Both the position numbers and the translations under genes were made by a program. Positions 11,816 through 22,827 of a DNA stretch of 64,000 bases are shown here, in pieces. Under the pieces are notes generated by a model. It saw only the letters and a program-made list of their open reading frames with translations, was not told the origin of the DNA and made no database searches. Positions within the stretch are counted from its first letter, which is position 1; the number at the start of each line of letters is the position of its first letter. This DNA is from Alentia gelatinosa (taxonomy: Eukaryota > Annelida > Polychaeta > Phyllodocida > Polynoidae), in assembly GCA_950022655.1 (NCBI GenBank), contig OX465580.1, positions 122,991,016-123,055,015 of the forward strand, in the 5' to 3' direction.

Positions 11816-12090
11816 TATCACCCTGTTGTAATGTCCTATATGTCCTACTTCCATGTCTCCTTATGTCTCTGTATAACCTCACCTTTGTGAATATTTCCTG
11901 TATATATATGTACTAGATTTAAGTCAGATATACGGAAGATCGACTCTATATATAGGGACGAGTGCTCATCCTTATAGTAATTAATACACACTTCCTGATA
12001 CAAAAAAAATTATCTGTAATTTGTAACTTGCAGCACAAATTCATATTCGATCGGAAGACGTGCACCCTGAGTGGAGAAAATTCTCAGTTT
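11816..12090. other. AT-rich flank, nothing identified
   Basis: Short AT-rich stretch that may include 3' untranslated sequence of the LINE remnant. No clear poly-A tail. Confidence 0.35.
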
Positions 12091-12099
12091 CTCTCGGAA

Positions 12100-12369
12100 C
12101 CGGTCACATCTAGATGCCCCCAGCCAGCCGGCGGAGTCGCCCGACTGTGTCTGCTGTCCAAATTCAATACTGAGAAGCAGCCACTCCTTTTCTGGTCGCT
12201 CAGTATGGAGGCTTGACGTCCGATGATGTTAGCCACGTCCCGATCGGCGGACAGACGGCGAAACCGTCTGCCTCCAAAGAACCTCTCCGTCTCCGGTCCT
12301 GATATATAGGCGAGCAGTCGGGAAATTGGCCCTACCCGCTCCGCCCGCGGCCACAGCGGTAGCGGCAGC

Positions 12370-12400
<31 letters not shown>

Positions 12401-12740
12401 GCGGCGGAGCTGGCCTTGAAGGCTGGCGTCGCCTTGATGGTCGGAGCTTGGCAAGAGCGAAGGCGGGGGCGTGAAACGATGCGGGGAGCTGCTCAGCTGA
12501 AGGGGGCAGGAGGGCGGTGCTGGCGGGGGGCTCGGGCGGGCTGCCCAGGGGCCGCGGCCGGAGTGAGGGGGCGTTGGGGCGGCACCACTATCACCGCCTG
12601 GACGGTCGGTCGGTCGGTTGGTCGGCACGTCCTAGAGAGCGAACATAGGGTAGCAGAGAGGAGGAGGAGAGGTGGCTGGGGGGAGGAGGAGCTGGGTGGA
12701 AGGAGGAGGCAGCACAACCTTGAAAATTGAAAGCAAAGCT
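12100..12740 (+). promoter_or_regulatory. CpG-rich island, promoter-like
   Basis: A sharp island of CpG-rich DNA in an AT-rich region. It includes a TATA-like GATATATAGG at about 12300, then CGCTCCGCCCGCGGCC, then a (GCG)n run at about 12365-12409. The plus-strand frame gives a poly-alanine tract (about 15 residues) followed by arginine- and glycine-rich sequence with no domain. It may be a promoter or 5' untranslated region rather than protein. No downstream exon was found, so direction and use are inference. Confidence 0.4.
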
Positions 12741-13140
12741 TCTCTGAACCAGATCCCTGCGATCCGCAGTTCGTTTACAGTGCTAGGCGATGAGGAGGTG
12801 TGTGGGGGCTCGTCCTGGTAGGGGGATGGGCCATGATTGATTGGCTCGAAGAGTGGTGATTGGTGATTGGCTGAACAATGGGCTAATGGAGGGCGGGACT
12901 GAGTCGCTGTAGCGTGGGTGGTAGATGGGGTGAGTGATGTGTTGCGAGGTAGATGCGAGAGGGATGTAGCGCCAATGGTTGGCTGACCATTGCTTGGTGA
13001 TCGGTGGGTTGGGGGCTGTCCCTGTAGCCTTGGGTTGTGGATGATTCGCACATAACGGGTGGAAAGGTGGATCGTCAATGGGTGGTGAAGCTGTACCCTA
13101 TACATAGACAATAATCGATGTTTTTTTAGACAGGCGACTG
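12741..13140. promoter_or_regulatory. Region with repeated ATTGG boxes
   Basis: Within about 12835-12990 the sequence GATTGGCTCG, then GTGATTGGCTGA, then CCAATGGTTGG give several CCAAT-type boxes close together, beside the CpG island. Such clusters occur in animal promoters. The sequence is also internally repetitive (TGATTGG words), which gives a simpler explanation. Confidence 0.25.
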
Positions 13141-13564
13141 TAAACCACGAGAGGTGGACGCGTAGTAATTCACAAGCCTTAGCGAGTTTATCACGAAGTC
13201 AACCTCGGGTGGTTCACAGGGGCGCCTGCCCATTAATTGAATTAAAGGGTATATCAATAGGGCTTATTTCTTTTCTCTATAGCGCAAAGGGACTATTTTC
13301 CCGTATACCATGGCTATGGTATCTTGACACCTTTTTAAACAATGGGTAGTGTTTTTGTATCACTTTCTTTATTGGGTTCATGATACAAATACACAATCTC
13401 ATGTTTGGATGTTTACATACTACATACATACGTTGAGCCCAACAAAGGGGCAAAGCCTCAATTGACAAAGCAATTGGTTTTCATTGCTTTGCCTTGTAAT
13501 TAACTGAAAATCCCAAAACAAAATAATTCCCCATATATTCTCAATGGGTACTTTTTATACCATG
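13141..13564 (+). mobile_element. Hairpin-related element G1 with retroposon insert
   Basis: The left hairpin GTAAACCACGAGAGGTGGAC ... ACCTCGGGTGGTTCAC (13141-13218) has a tip CACAAGCCTTAGCGAG. The body holds AAAGGGACTATTTTCCCGTA, shared with G2 (27725-28030) and G3 (39417-39745, reverse). A T-rich block at about 13347-13495, with CTTTATTGGGTTCATGATAC, is absent from G2 and looks like a later minus-strand retroposon. The right end CCCCATATATTCTCAATGGG matches G2. No coding capacity. Confidence 0.6.
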
Positions 13565-13565
13565 T

Positions 13566-13862
13566 ATAATAATTAGTAGAAACCGAACGAGAGCCTGACC
13601 AGAGTGGCATAGACATTGACAAGTCTAACTCGAGTTCGGTTTCGTATTTATCCTACCTCGTCTATGCTTTTGTATTACTAAAAGATAAATATTGAGTCAA
13701 TGACCAACAGAACTTTTTTTCATAGTAGCTGACATCCTGATCTCTGATTGGTCAATATTGTTATTACTCTAGTGGCATAAAAAACACTTTATGTCACGGC
13801 CTGCCACATAAAATTTCCGTATGTTAAGTCTATGACGGTTTTTTTATTAGGGGTAGGATAAA
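13566..13862 (+). mobile_element. Hairpin element E5 (class I, short-arm family)
   Basis: Short hairpin (AGTAGAAACCGAACGAG paired with CTCGAGTTCGGTTTC), then TTTATCCTACCTCG, and a module ending ATGTTAAGTCTATGACGG and GGGGTAGGATAAA. The interior (13660-13800) is nearly the same as E15 (57401-57654), which is inverted. The hairpin tip has no GNA loop. It abuts G1 directly, suggesting one inserted at the edge of the other. Confidence 0.75.
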
Positions 13863-14500
13863 GCTGGTTATACAGCAACGAGGGCTTCCTCTGCCCAAGT
13901 CGCTCAAGACGGCACCAGAGACATGGATTCAGAGAGACGCGAATATAGCCGGGATCTATGTCTGTGCGCGGGTGCAGCGGGTGTGCGGGTAGGAGACGGG
14001 GATTGGGATCTGACGTCGATTGACGGCGACACCCGCGACTGGATATCAGGGACCTGCCTGGGATCCAGGCAGATGGGGTGGGCGCGCAGACTTTGAGCAG
14101 GGTGGGGGAGGTGCGGGTTGAGATGAAACACAGATGCGACACGCCGTAACGGTGGTTCTGCTCGCCCGCCCCTCCAGGCTGTGTCGGTCCCACGCTGCTG
14201 TACTATATTATAGCCTCATATTGGCTGACTATACACGGTGAAGGAGGGGAGTGTGAATAACTCCCCGCTCGGTCGTCCTTCACCACCTCACTGAGTTGCT
14301 CGTGAGTCACTCTAAGTGTCAGCCTCGTGTGCCCCGGGTGAACATTTTTAGACAATAATTCCAGCAGGTGAGCATCACCGAACAGCTAATGGGTAATCTA
14401 CTGTAAGTCTACATCTAGGTGCTGTCATGTAGTGAGGTCTTTCCTCTAGAAGTAGGAGTTGTTTCGTAACACCGAGTAGGAATCTACGCGTTATTTAACA
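13863..14500. other. GC-rich stretch, no gene identified
   Basis: About 13880-14200 is GC-rich with several CpG. It gives overlapping proline- and arginine-rich frames on the minus strand, the longest 134 codons. No domain, signal peptide or splice pattern supports translation. Confidence 0.35.
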
Positions 14501-14504
14501 GAGA

Positions 14505-14940
14505 TGTTAGTTTTCCTCTTTTGCAGGGATCCTTGTTTTCATTTTAAGTTTGTTTTTAGATTGGCATAAATATTCTAATGAAGGTTGAAGGAGTACCGGA
14601 TATGCAGTAATGAAACGAAAGTGAAATGTCACAATATATAATATGTAGTCCAAATATCCTGGACACACATATCCAGAGGTGGCAATTTTCCTATTTTCCT
14701 AGGAAGTCCTTGTTTTCATTTTCGGGTTATTAAGTTATTTTTTCTTGTGTAGATCAATGAGAGAATAAATTGGGCGTCATTCACACCAATAAACAGTAAT
14801 TCAAACCTCCCCACACACCCCAGTCCCATTCCATGGCTAATAACGATGTGTTATCCATGTTTTCTCAGTCTCTCTGAGGCAGAAAATTCCAAATGAAAAA
14901 TATTTCGTATTGTTTTCATGACCCCATCTGACATCCCTGG
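14505..14940. mobile_element. hAT-like MITE fragments (two related pieces)
   Basis: The segment from about 14672 (AGAGGTGGCAATTTTCC) to CATCCCTGG at 14940 matches the MITE at 29459-29695 along its length, including the stretch CACACACCCCAGTCCCATTC. A second start, AGAGATGTTAGTTTTCCTC at about 14502, shows a further partial copy upstream. The ends resemble the CAGGGATGCYAGTT ends of 38541-38974. Confidence 0.5.
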
Positions 14941-15853
14941 TTATATGTAAAACGAGTACTCAATCCAAAAATCGTATAACTATGGTTTATTCACTGAAGG
15001 AATCATTCATGCTGGCTAACACTATGCACTGTCTAGGCAATTGAAAATATGAAATTTAGCTTTCACCTACCTACGTCAGTCATTCTCTATTGCCAAAAAG
15101 CTACATCTTACTGATTTATAATGGTTTTAAGGTGTCAATATTATCAGTAACAAATATTACACAATTACAGCATCTATTAAGGACGAGTCCTTTTCTAAGA
15201 TTTAGAACTTGCATCTATGTGGTAGTTAGTTCTCTGTTCAGATCTCCTTCGTGGCTAGCTCTCCGCCATTGTCAATAGTCGGCGGTGTGTGGTTTTATCG
15301 CGTTGAATCAGTGCCATGAGCTAATGAGCCGTTATGGAAAATCACAGCAGCACTAATTACCTCCATTTGCGAACATTTGTACGGTAATCGATTTGTTTGC
15401 ATGCCATGTGGGCTCCCGTATGCTTGGCTATGCTGAGCTATGCTGAGCTACACACTCATTTATATTACTTATAAGCATTCTTTATATACCAAGTGGGAAT
15501 TTCTGGAATCATATTGGCATGCTGCTAAGTGCCGATATTGTTCTCTCTGTGACTGTTTCGTGCAGCAGTTTGCTTACCAAGTACCATGGATTGAGTTTGG
15601 TTGCTGTGTTACCAAGCAGAGATAAAATTGTACAGATCTTACATATGTTGATATGTGATAAATCGGTTAATGCATTGGCTTATGTTTAGCTTGAAGTTCC
15701 ACTACTACATGTTTCATTTTAAAATACACAAAAATAATCTCATTTACGTTATATCTATTGGTCAATAGAATTTAGTTCCCTGACAGCGTGAATTAGGAAT
15801 GACATGGTTGGTATTTCTACATATCACGTAATTCTAGTCATGGCTCCACTATA
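14941..15853. other. No recognisable gene
   Basis: AT-rich. A short tandem GCTATGCTGA (two copies) occurs at about 15427-15450. Nothing else. Confidence 0.45.
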
Positions 15854-16136
15854 TTTATCCTACCCCTAATAAAAAACGCCATGGGCTTGACATGGGATTT
15901 GTTTATTTCACGGGTGTGACATAAAGTGTTGTTTAAAAGTATTTTCTGATACTGAAAAAATATGGAAACGGGGTAGGATAAAATCTAGACGCCACTCGTT
16001 TGGGTTTGATCTTATTTATGCCACTCATTTTGTTGGCTCCGTAATGTCACTCGTCTTCGACTCGTGAAATTATGGAGCCAACAAAATGCGTGGCATAAAT
16101 AAGCTCAGACTCAAACTCGTGACGTCTCTTGATAAT
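15854..16136 (-). mobile_element. Hairpin element E6 (class I, own arm family)
   Basis: Reverse copy: TTTATCCTACCCCTAATAAA, a reversed conserved block, GGGGTAGGATAAA at about 15975, then a long hairpin ending near 16136. The arms (TTGGGTTTGATCTTATTTAT and its partner) share nothing obvious with E1-E3. On the element strand the tip (16053-16061) is GTCGAAGAC: the stem has changed to GTC/GAC while the C-GAA-G loop and the flanking CACGA and GAGTG are kept. No coding capacity. Confidence 0.8.
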
Positions 16137-17279
16137 AGGTAGCTGTGCATTGTTCACCTTAGTTAAACCGAATACTTTTAGATAAACCCTTAGTCATTTA
16201 GTACAACGTGAGTATTCAGTTTGTATACAAACCAACAATTACTGGAAGTGACTAAGGTATTTGCTTGGCAATACTTCGTATTCATGCGTGATATCTGGGG
16301 GAGAAACCCAGGGGATTACTGTACATGTGCCCCCTCCCCTGTCATCAGTTCACCATCCATTGTCCAAGTTTAAACTCAGATATAACATCGTGCATCAGAC
16401 GGTCTGGCTCATGTCAACAATCACCACACGATTCATCAACATCACTTTCTACTCCAGTGATGTATCATTATGATTACCCTCCAACATGAGCAAAAAGAAA
16501 AATTGCAAATCACAATTTGATAAATTGTGTACAGGCAGAAGTATATGTTTGCTATATGGACAATTTGTATGATCAGAATCTGTTTACGTAAATCACCCGT
16601 AGCGGAATGTTCTTCCTGTCACGGCTTTCGTGACGTTGTTTGATACCTTGCCATATTTCCATGCTGACTCCACCTACTCATTATTTCAATTTTCATGCGA
16701 CTAGCCAAGCCAACAAATTGCAAGAATTTGATATAAAGTACTCGTTGTTCCTTTGGGTTGCTACAACTAATGCACGTTTTCGTGATCCTTATTTATAATC
16801 TCTATATAAAGAATTTATGATAAGATATGTCTATAATATCTCCTGATATTCCCAAATGGATTATGATAATCTTATACATAAAATATATATTCTTGATACC
16901 CGTATCTCAAATTGGAATTGAATAGTACATACTGTCACGGTTAGAAAGTGTTAGCTCAAACTGAACATGGGGCAAAGTGTAGTCCAACTGATATTTCTAG
17001 AAAGTGGTACACACCTTTTACAGTTTGGTCAGCCCTCGACTAGTCCCATGCATTTGCGATAAATCCTGGCAAACGGACAGTAGATAAATAGCAATGATTT
17101 CGACCAAACACTAGTGAGTGCTTTGGGTTGTGCGCCCGAGCTGTGTTCACTGGCACTGATCGTGTCCACCGTGTTAGCTTTAGACAGAGTGTGGTAGTAA
17201 AAACATAATAAGGAACTGGATCGAGATTATGTAGCAAACCAAAATGAATGCCATGTTATCAGTGGTTATGGACCGAGTG
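16137..17279. other. No recognisable gene
   Basis: AT-rich DNA with scattered short frames; nothing that I can support as an exon or repeat. Confidence 0.45.
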
Positions 17280-17672
17280 CGGTTCAGATTTCATCTCACC
17301 CCCTATAACTGACTTTTTCTTTTCTTTTTTTTATCTCGTTTATTTGGGTCAAAAATACAATCTCGATTTTTCCAGACTCGGCTGGGCCGATCTTCCGTCT
17401 GGTCCCATAATGCATAAGTGTTACATAACATATTAACTTGCTCCATACAAGGGTCAATTTTCGTCTTTTTTTTCTGGGAAACACACCAGTGCGGATGAGT
17501 TTGATGAGAATTTATGGTGATAGTTAAATAAAAAAAATGTAGAATTTCAGACTAATTGGCTAAAATTTGTGATATCATCCCCCATTGAGTATTTTACTAC
17601 AATACTCCATGGGCGTTGAATACGAGTCCCCAATGTTAAGTCCATGGATTCAAATATCACTGGGGAGATAAA
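17280..17672 (+). mobile_element. Class II hairpin-element remnant E16 with retroposon insert
   Basis: TTTCATCTCACCCCCTATAA at about 17289 and the right end (CCCATTGAGTATTTT, CAATGTTAAGTCCATGG, then GGGGAGATAAA at 17672) mark a class II module whose hairpin is mostly lost. Relative to E14, the GACTAATGGG site is split by about 240 bp beginning with a T-rich run (about 17311-17551). GAC is repeated on both sides. The insert reads as a minus-strand retroposon with a poly-A tail. Confidence 0.6.
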
Positions 17673-19789
17673 GTGGCGTGCTAATGGATGGGTGAGGCGT
17701 GTAGAGGCCATTATGATGTTTTACTTCATGATTTGTATTGCCTCACAGCTAGCAGTTCGCCCCTCAGCACGAAACATTTCACACGGTCAAATAGATTGAA
17801 CGTGCCAAAATGATGGGTTAGTTGTCACTCTGTTCCAAAACTAACAGTGAAGCATGACGTGGTTTAACTAGACTATTGCTTGTTCGCCGAAAAAGTTGGT
17901 GACAGAAATCAAATGGATAGTTTCTCCTTGGGTTACGGCAGTCAGATTTGATATCGATGTTTGCCTTCTCCTAATACCCGGGGACCACTCTGTTTCTGTT
18001 ATCTGATAAATGCGCCTTTCTGTTATTGAGATGTCAATAAAGTCACGAATATGCACCACCTGTTTCGTGAGTAAATACAGAACGTAGTGAGCCCACGATA
18101 GTTTTAAACCTAGGACAACTTAGCACGATATTGTGATACAAATATGATAATCCAACGAAATTTTCTGATACGCCGTGTGTACATGAGTTGATCTGGTCTG
18201 GTATAACGCTTGTTTGTTTTCTTATCTCTATAGATATATCAGACTACCACAGGCTCTATGCTAATAGATTATCAATGTATTAGCTGCGCAACTAGCCATC
18301 AGATTATAGTTCCGCTAATGACCACATACTCAACATTCATTTTACTCTTAATAGATGTCTCATATTCTGCCGTTAGGGATACCGCCATGATTGCGGATAC
18401 TTAATGCCGCAATACTTCACGCCACACCTCTGGCCATTGATAGACGATACATTAGCATTAGCATACATGTACCAATGGTAGCGAAATGTATTGCAAGCTC
18501 AGGATTTTTAGCATAAAACACTTAGCCACGCAAAATATTAATACCGGAAAGTGTGAATCTAACATTTTAGATTCATCACCCACGCGCAGAATATACTAGG
18601 ACAGCAGAGCAATGGCCATTCAAATTATATCTAATTAGACCAAAGCTTGCTATATTTGTCTGTCAAATCGTACAGTTTAACCATGGCTCCGGCTGCTCAG
18701 GGGTAGACGGGCTGTTATTTAACATAGACTCACTCGTTCTTTGGTAAACTGCCCGGTAATGTGGAGTCATTACGCCGCCCGACCTCACATCTCTGACGTC
18801 CAACAAGGTGCAGCAACTTACACCCGTCCATTTTTTCCCAAGTCGATGAAAGCTGCTCTTCTCTATTAACGTCAGGGCCTGGGATTTCTTATGGATGCTA
18901 AAAGTTGTCCAATCTTTATTTTTATTCAAATAATCAACTCACGACATATAAACAATGATACACATTTTGTGATGTTTCTTGATAGTATATGTGAAATACA
19001 AGTGTTTTCTCATTCACTGCACAATTTGGTGCAGATACTTTTGTGGTCGACTGGCCTACCGATGAACACATCATCATGGTGAAGTGACGGTATGCTGAAG
19101 GGATAAAGGAAAGTGCAATTTTGTATTATATAAATGCACAGATTTCGTTCGGTTACTGTGGCACTGGTACATAGGAAGAGTATTAATGAAATGGAATAGG
19201 TTCAATAGAGATACTGTAAATATATTGGAAGTTTCCTTTCTGTAGGATTACCCAAGCTAATGTATCCCATAGTAATGATACTAGATGAGTCCGACTCCGG
19301 TTAAATACGCCAATGGTATGCTAATTGTCAATATTAAGTTTTTTTATTCATTGCTCACACTAAAATTCATTAGCTTTTTCTATAGTGCTGATGGGACCTC
19401 TACAACTAGTAGCCTACTTAAAGGACTAGGAGGATTAAAGCACGACTTTTCAGTACTATTAAACTATTTTTCACTTGAAGTTGAAGGTACACTACAGACA
19501 GGTCATCTCATGCATGATAAAGCTTTCTCTCTAGGTCAGGCTTTTTTCGTTAAGATTCACCTTATTGTTATACAGTCCTTTCACGAGCAGGACGTCGGGG
19601 GATTGTGCAACTAAAGAGATGTTCATCTTTTAACGGTTACCTGGTAATGCTCTGAATTGTGTAAGCTTTGCCTGGGATGCTTCCTACTTAGAACACCCCC
19701 TTGTAAGCCTAAATCGGCTTTACGTTCATCATCCCCAGCTACGTCAATGCATATATCCCAGAATTCGGTACATCTACATAATTCCACCT
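17673..19789. other. No recognisable gene
   Basis: More than 2 kb of AT-rich DNA. Frames stay below about 110 codons and show no motif. No repeat shared with the rest of the window was recognised. Confidence 0.45.
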
Positions 19790-20028
19790 TTTATCTCACA
19801 CCTGGTATTTTTCCCCATAGACTTTACATTGGGAACTAAAATTTGTAGCATGATCCCCCATTCAGTAAATTTTCTAAATTCTCCATGGGGTATCATGCTA
19901 CAGATTCTACCGAATTAGTCAATGTGAGGAGTGAGGTAAATTCAGAAACATATTCAAGTTTACGGTCAGAGCTCAATCCCATCTTGTGTGAATCGATTGG
20001 ATACAAGCCTTAAACTTTCAGAGGTTTC
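19790..20028 (-). mobile_element. Class II hairpin-element remnant E17
   Basis: Begins TTTATCTCACACCTGG, followed by the reversed conserved block (TAGACTTTACATTGGGAAC) and an internal inverted pair around CCCCCATTCAGT. It continues into a decayed hairpin arm containing GTCAGAGCTCAATCCCATC, which matches E8 and E14. The hairpin tip is lost. An old copy of the E8/E14 family. Confidence 0.65.
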
Positions 20029-20462
20029 CTCTATAATATTATGCTAGTCTTGCCCATTACTCACTTAAGCTATTTTGAAGACATTCATTTGTGTGGTAGG
20101 CCTCTGTGTGATAATATAGCAATTAATATATAGTACTGAACCTTACCTAGAGTATAAAGTGAGGAAAATTGTCAATTCACCCCGATGCCGTTAAGCGTGA
20201 GGGGCGCATCAATTTACGAGTTAGTACGAGGGTAAATACATCCTAATAGATACAGCGCCCAGTGGATTCCCTTTTATCATCAATATTCAAAATCAATAAT
20301 AAATTACTATTAATTGCATATTGACGTGACACCGCTAAGCTAACCTGGTAATTACGTCATTTTTTGTTTGATATTTTATTGTTCGTTATATTTCCCAACC
20401 ACGGAAAGAAACGAGAAATTCTACTAATAGAGTTTTTATCTCTACTTTAAATACTTAGAAGG
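20029..20462. other. No recognisable gene
   Basis: AT-rich spacer with nothing identified. Confidence 0.45.
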
Positions 20463-21072
20463 AAACTCATGAGATATGAAAATAACTTCGTCTGCATCCA
20501 CCTCGTTTGACCGCTATGTAATTCACTCAGCTTCGCTTAGTGGATTACTCCACAGTCGGACTGGGTGGAGTACGGACCAAGTTATTTTCATCGAGGGGGT
20601 TTCTGATTTCATCTCACCCTTTATCCTACCCCTAATATAAAATCCAATAGGCTTAACATTGAGTTTTCATATGCCACGCTGATTGGCATACAAAGTTTTA
20701 TATGCCACTAGTGGCATACGGAATTGTTATCACGTAATATCCCAAAATCGAGGAGACGGGGTAGGATAAAATCAAAACCTGATTCGTTTAAATCTTGGCC
20801 ACTGCATTCCACTCCTGGAGTTTTGGCTCCGGACTTCACCCGACTTCGCCTCATGAAGTCACTATTCCAAACTTCAGTCGTGGCATACGGTGGCCAAGAT
20901 TGAAACTAATTCAGTTTTACGATAGTATACATGATCAGGAACATTATTACAATATTCAACAATAAAATAACTCACCTAATTAGCCATTGAGTATTACTAT
21001 TAGATACGGCCATGGAGTATATATGATTTCCTAATGTTAATCCTATGGACATAAAAATACCAGGGTGAGATA
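20463..21072 (+). mobile_element. Class II hairpin element E10, interrupted by E11
   Basis: The hairpin occupies about 20463-20604, followed by CATCTCACCC. The module resumes after E11 at about 20926 (GTATACATGATC ... AGCCATTGAGTATTAC ... CCTAATGTTAATCCTATGG) and closes with GGGTGAGATAA. E12 (44790-45076) is the uninterrupted relative and has CTCACCCC followed directly by GTATAA at this point. The tip AGCTTCGCT at 20529-20537 puts the GNA loop on the minus strand: the only polarity exception among labelled copies. Confidence 0.8.
20621..20925 (-). mobile_element. Hairpin element E11 (class I), nested in E10
   Basis: Complete reverse class I copy: TTATCCTACCCCTAATATAA at the left, the reversed GTTAAGCCTATTGG block, GGGGTAGGATAAA at about 20758, then the hairpin. 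The element-strand tip (20842-20850) is GGCGAAGTC, keeping the C-GAA-G loop over a G-T wobble. It sits exactly between CTCACCCT and GTATAC of E10 with no repeated bases. Confidence 0.85.
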
Positions 21073-21720
21073 ATGGGTGAAGAGGTTAGAGTAGTGCTGA
21101 GGTTTAGTTGGGGTTATTGTTTGGTTTATTCACTGGAGCCTGGAGAGGATGGCATTTGTCTCCACGGTTGCGAGCAGAGTCCCGCGATGATACTTTTTCT
21201 CGTTCTGTCAACTCCCCCGACGTCTCGGTGTGACAGCGCGCTGTGGGTGTGGTGCTGGTCCGAGCTTGCTGTGCTTGTCGGAGTCGTTCATCCAGAGCGG
21301 GAAACCACGGATGGTCGTCATTGAGAAATGTCCATTCTCCCCGTGGAGATGGAACAGGAATTGGCTTCTGTGTCCCCCATCAGAGAAAAGAGGGACTGCT
21401 GTCACGTTCTTGGAATTGGGTGTGGTCAAAAAAAATACTGGGATGCTGCCAGTCAATAGTACGCTGTCAGATGCACAAATGGCAGTGCCAGATACTTTGT
21501 TGGACTTTGGTATTGGTGTTATGCCTGTGGTACAATGTTGAGAGAATGTTCCGCTGTATGGTAAGGTATGGCCCCATTATGTCTTCTGAAAGTTCATTAA
21601 GGAGAAAGAAATTGGAAGGTTATGCATATTTCTTATAATTGCAAATGCTATGCGCTAGGGAAAAAACATACCAGGCCCTGAAGTACTAATTTTGATACTT
21701 GCAAGGTTTATTTTTAGAGC
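21073..21720. other. No recognisable gene
   Basis: Several overlapping frames of 80-130 codons lie at 21073-21640. They are tryptophan- and cysteine-bearing but have no family signature. I see no splice pattern or codon bias to choose one, so none is called. Confidence 0.35.
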
Positions 21721-22075
21721 GTGCTCCCGGCGAGGGATATATACGTTGCCTAAAGGATAGAGCGGTCACATATACACTGCCCGTGGGTTACAAAAATTCA
21801 TCCCTTCACTATCTGCGTGCTATTCATTGTGATAGTGAGAAGAGAGCAGGGTGCCAGTGTCTCAGGCAGGGTATTAGAGGCATGACCAATCACTCAAGTC
21901 CGAATTACCTCAAAACCCACTGGTGTTTGATATGTTTGGATCCTAGACAGGCAGTTGAGGAAATAGAAAGTTGAATAGGTGCAAGTGGGTCCCAGAAAAC
22001 TATCCATAGACTAAGGTAACTCCAACCTTTTAATGGTTATTTATTTATAATTGCACGCTCATTCATCAATGATGA
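21721..22075 (+). repeat. Dispersed repeat Q, copy 1
   Basis: This stretch is repeated inverted at 53235-53580. Shared landmarks are ATATACGTTGCCTAAAGG, AGGGTGCCAGTGTCTCAG, ATGACCAATCACTC and TATCCATAGACT. A fragment is also at about 6590-6640. The similarity is old. No terminal repeats or coding region were identified, so the class is unknown. Confidence 0.5.
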
Positions 22076-22704
22076 ACATACCATTTGGCCCTAGTTCTCT
22101 ATCCCGACCAACCCGCTTAAAGGCGATGAGGATGAATCGTATTGAACCGAATGCCACGAGCTGGGAATATTCTTCAGCGAGGAAGCAAGCCTTGCTGAAT
22201 TAGTTATGAGTTTCATGTGACGCCTTTAACCACTAATGATGTTGAACTGTAGGCAATTGAAAACTTTCTTTTTAACTTTCAGTGCTGTGTTCAGTGATGG
22301 ATGAGTCGGTGAGATTTATGAATTCCCCAAGCCATATTAACCCATTCTCCACTGAATAAAGCGAGGCGCCGTGAGTGACAGATTCGTCGCACTTTTAAAA
22401 ACCTTTTGGGTGTCTATTAAAAGTCTGCGTTAAATATGACCGGTGGTTGCCCAACGGCCATTACTGCCTGCAGCCATGTTGCCGCATGGTTGAAGCCGCA
22501 TTGCTATAATTATTTCCCCCGCGCCGCGCCTTGCCTTACCGTCACAGGCTAAAAAATATCTCTCTCGATTGATTTCAAACCAATTGAGAAGATTTGTCAG
22601 ATTTTTCGAAAAGAAAATAGAAAGAAAGGATTCCAGTGTAATATTGGAGAACTGGTGCGGACTGATGGCTAATCACAAGACTCGATGGGAAAGTTTTTTT
22701 GTTA
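22076..22704. other. No recognisable gene
   Basis: Nothing identified. It precedes a long trinucleotide microsatellite. Confidence 0.4.
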
Positions 22705-22707
22705 GTT

Positions 22708-22708
22708 G

Positions 22709-22750
<42 letters not shown>

Positions 22751-22760
22751 GTTATTGTTA

Positions 22761-22826
<66 letters not shown>
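22708..22826 (+). repeat. (TTA)n microsatellite
   Basis: About 120 bp of ATT/TTA repeats with a few TTG interruptions near the middle. Confidence 0.9.

Positions 22827-22827
<1 letters not shown>

Noticed and set aside
12326..12730. Poly-alanine frame of 134 codons
   Set aside because: It follows from the (GCG)n run in a CpG-rich island; all frames there stay open because of composition. I kept the island as regulatory instead.
21073..21638. Overlapping 83-131 codon frames
   Set aside because: Several frames and both strands are open over the same DNA with no homology or splice evidence to choose one.
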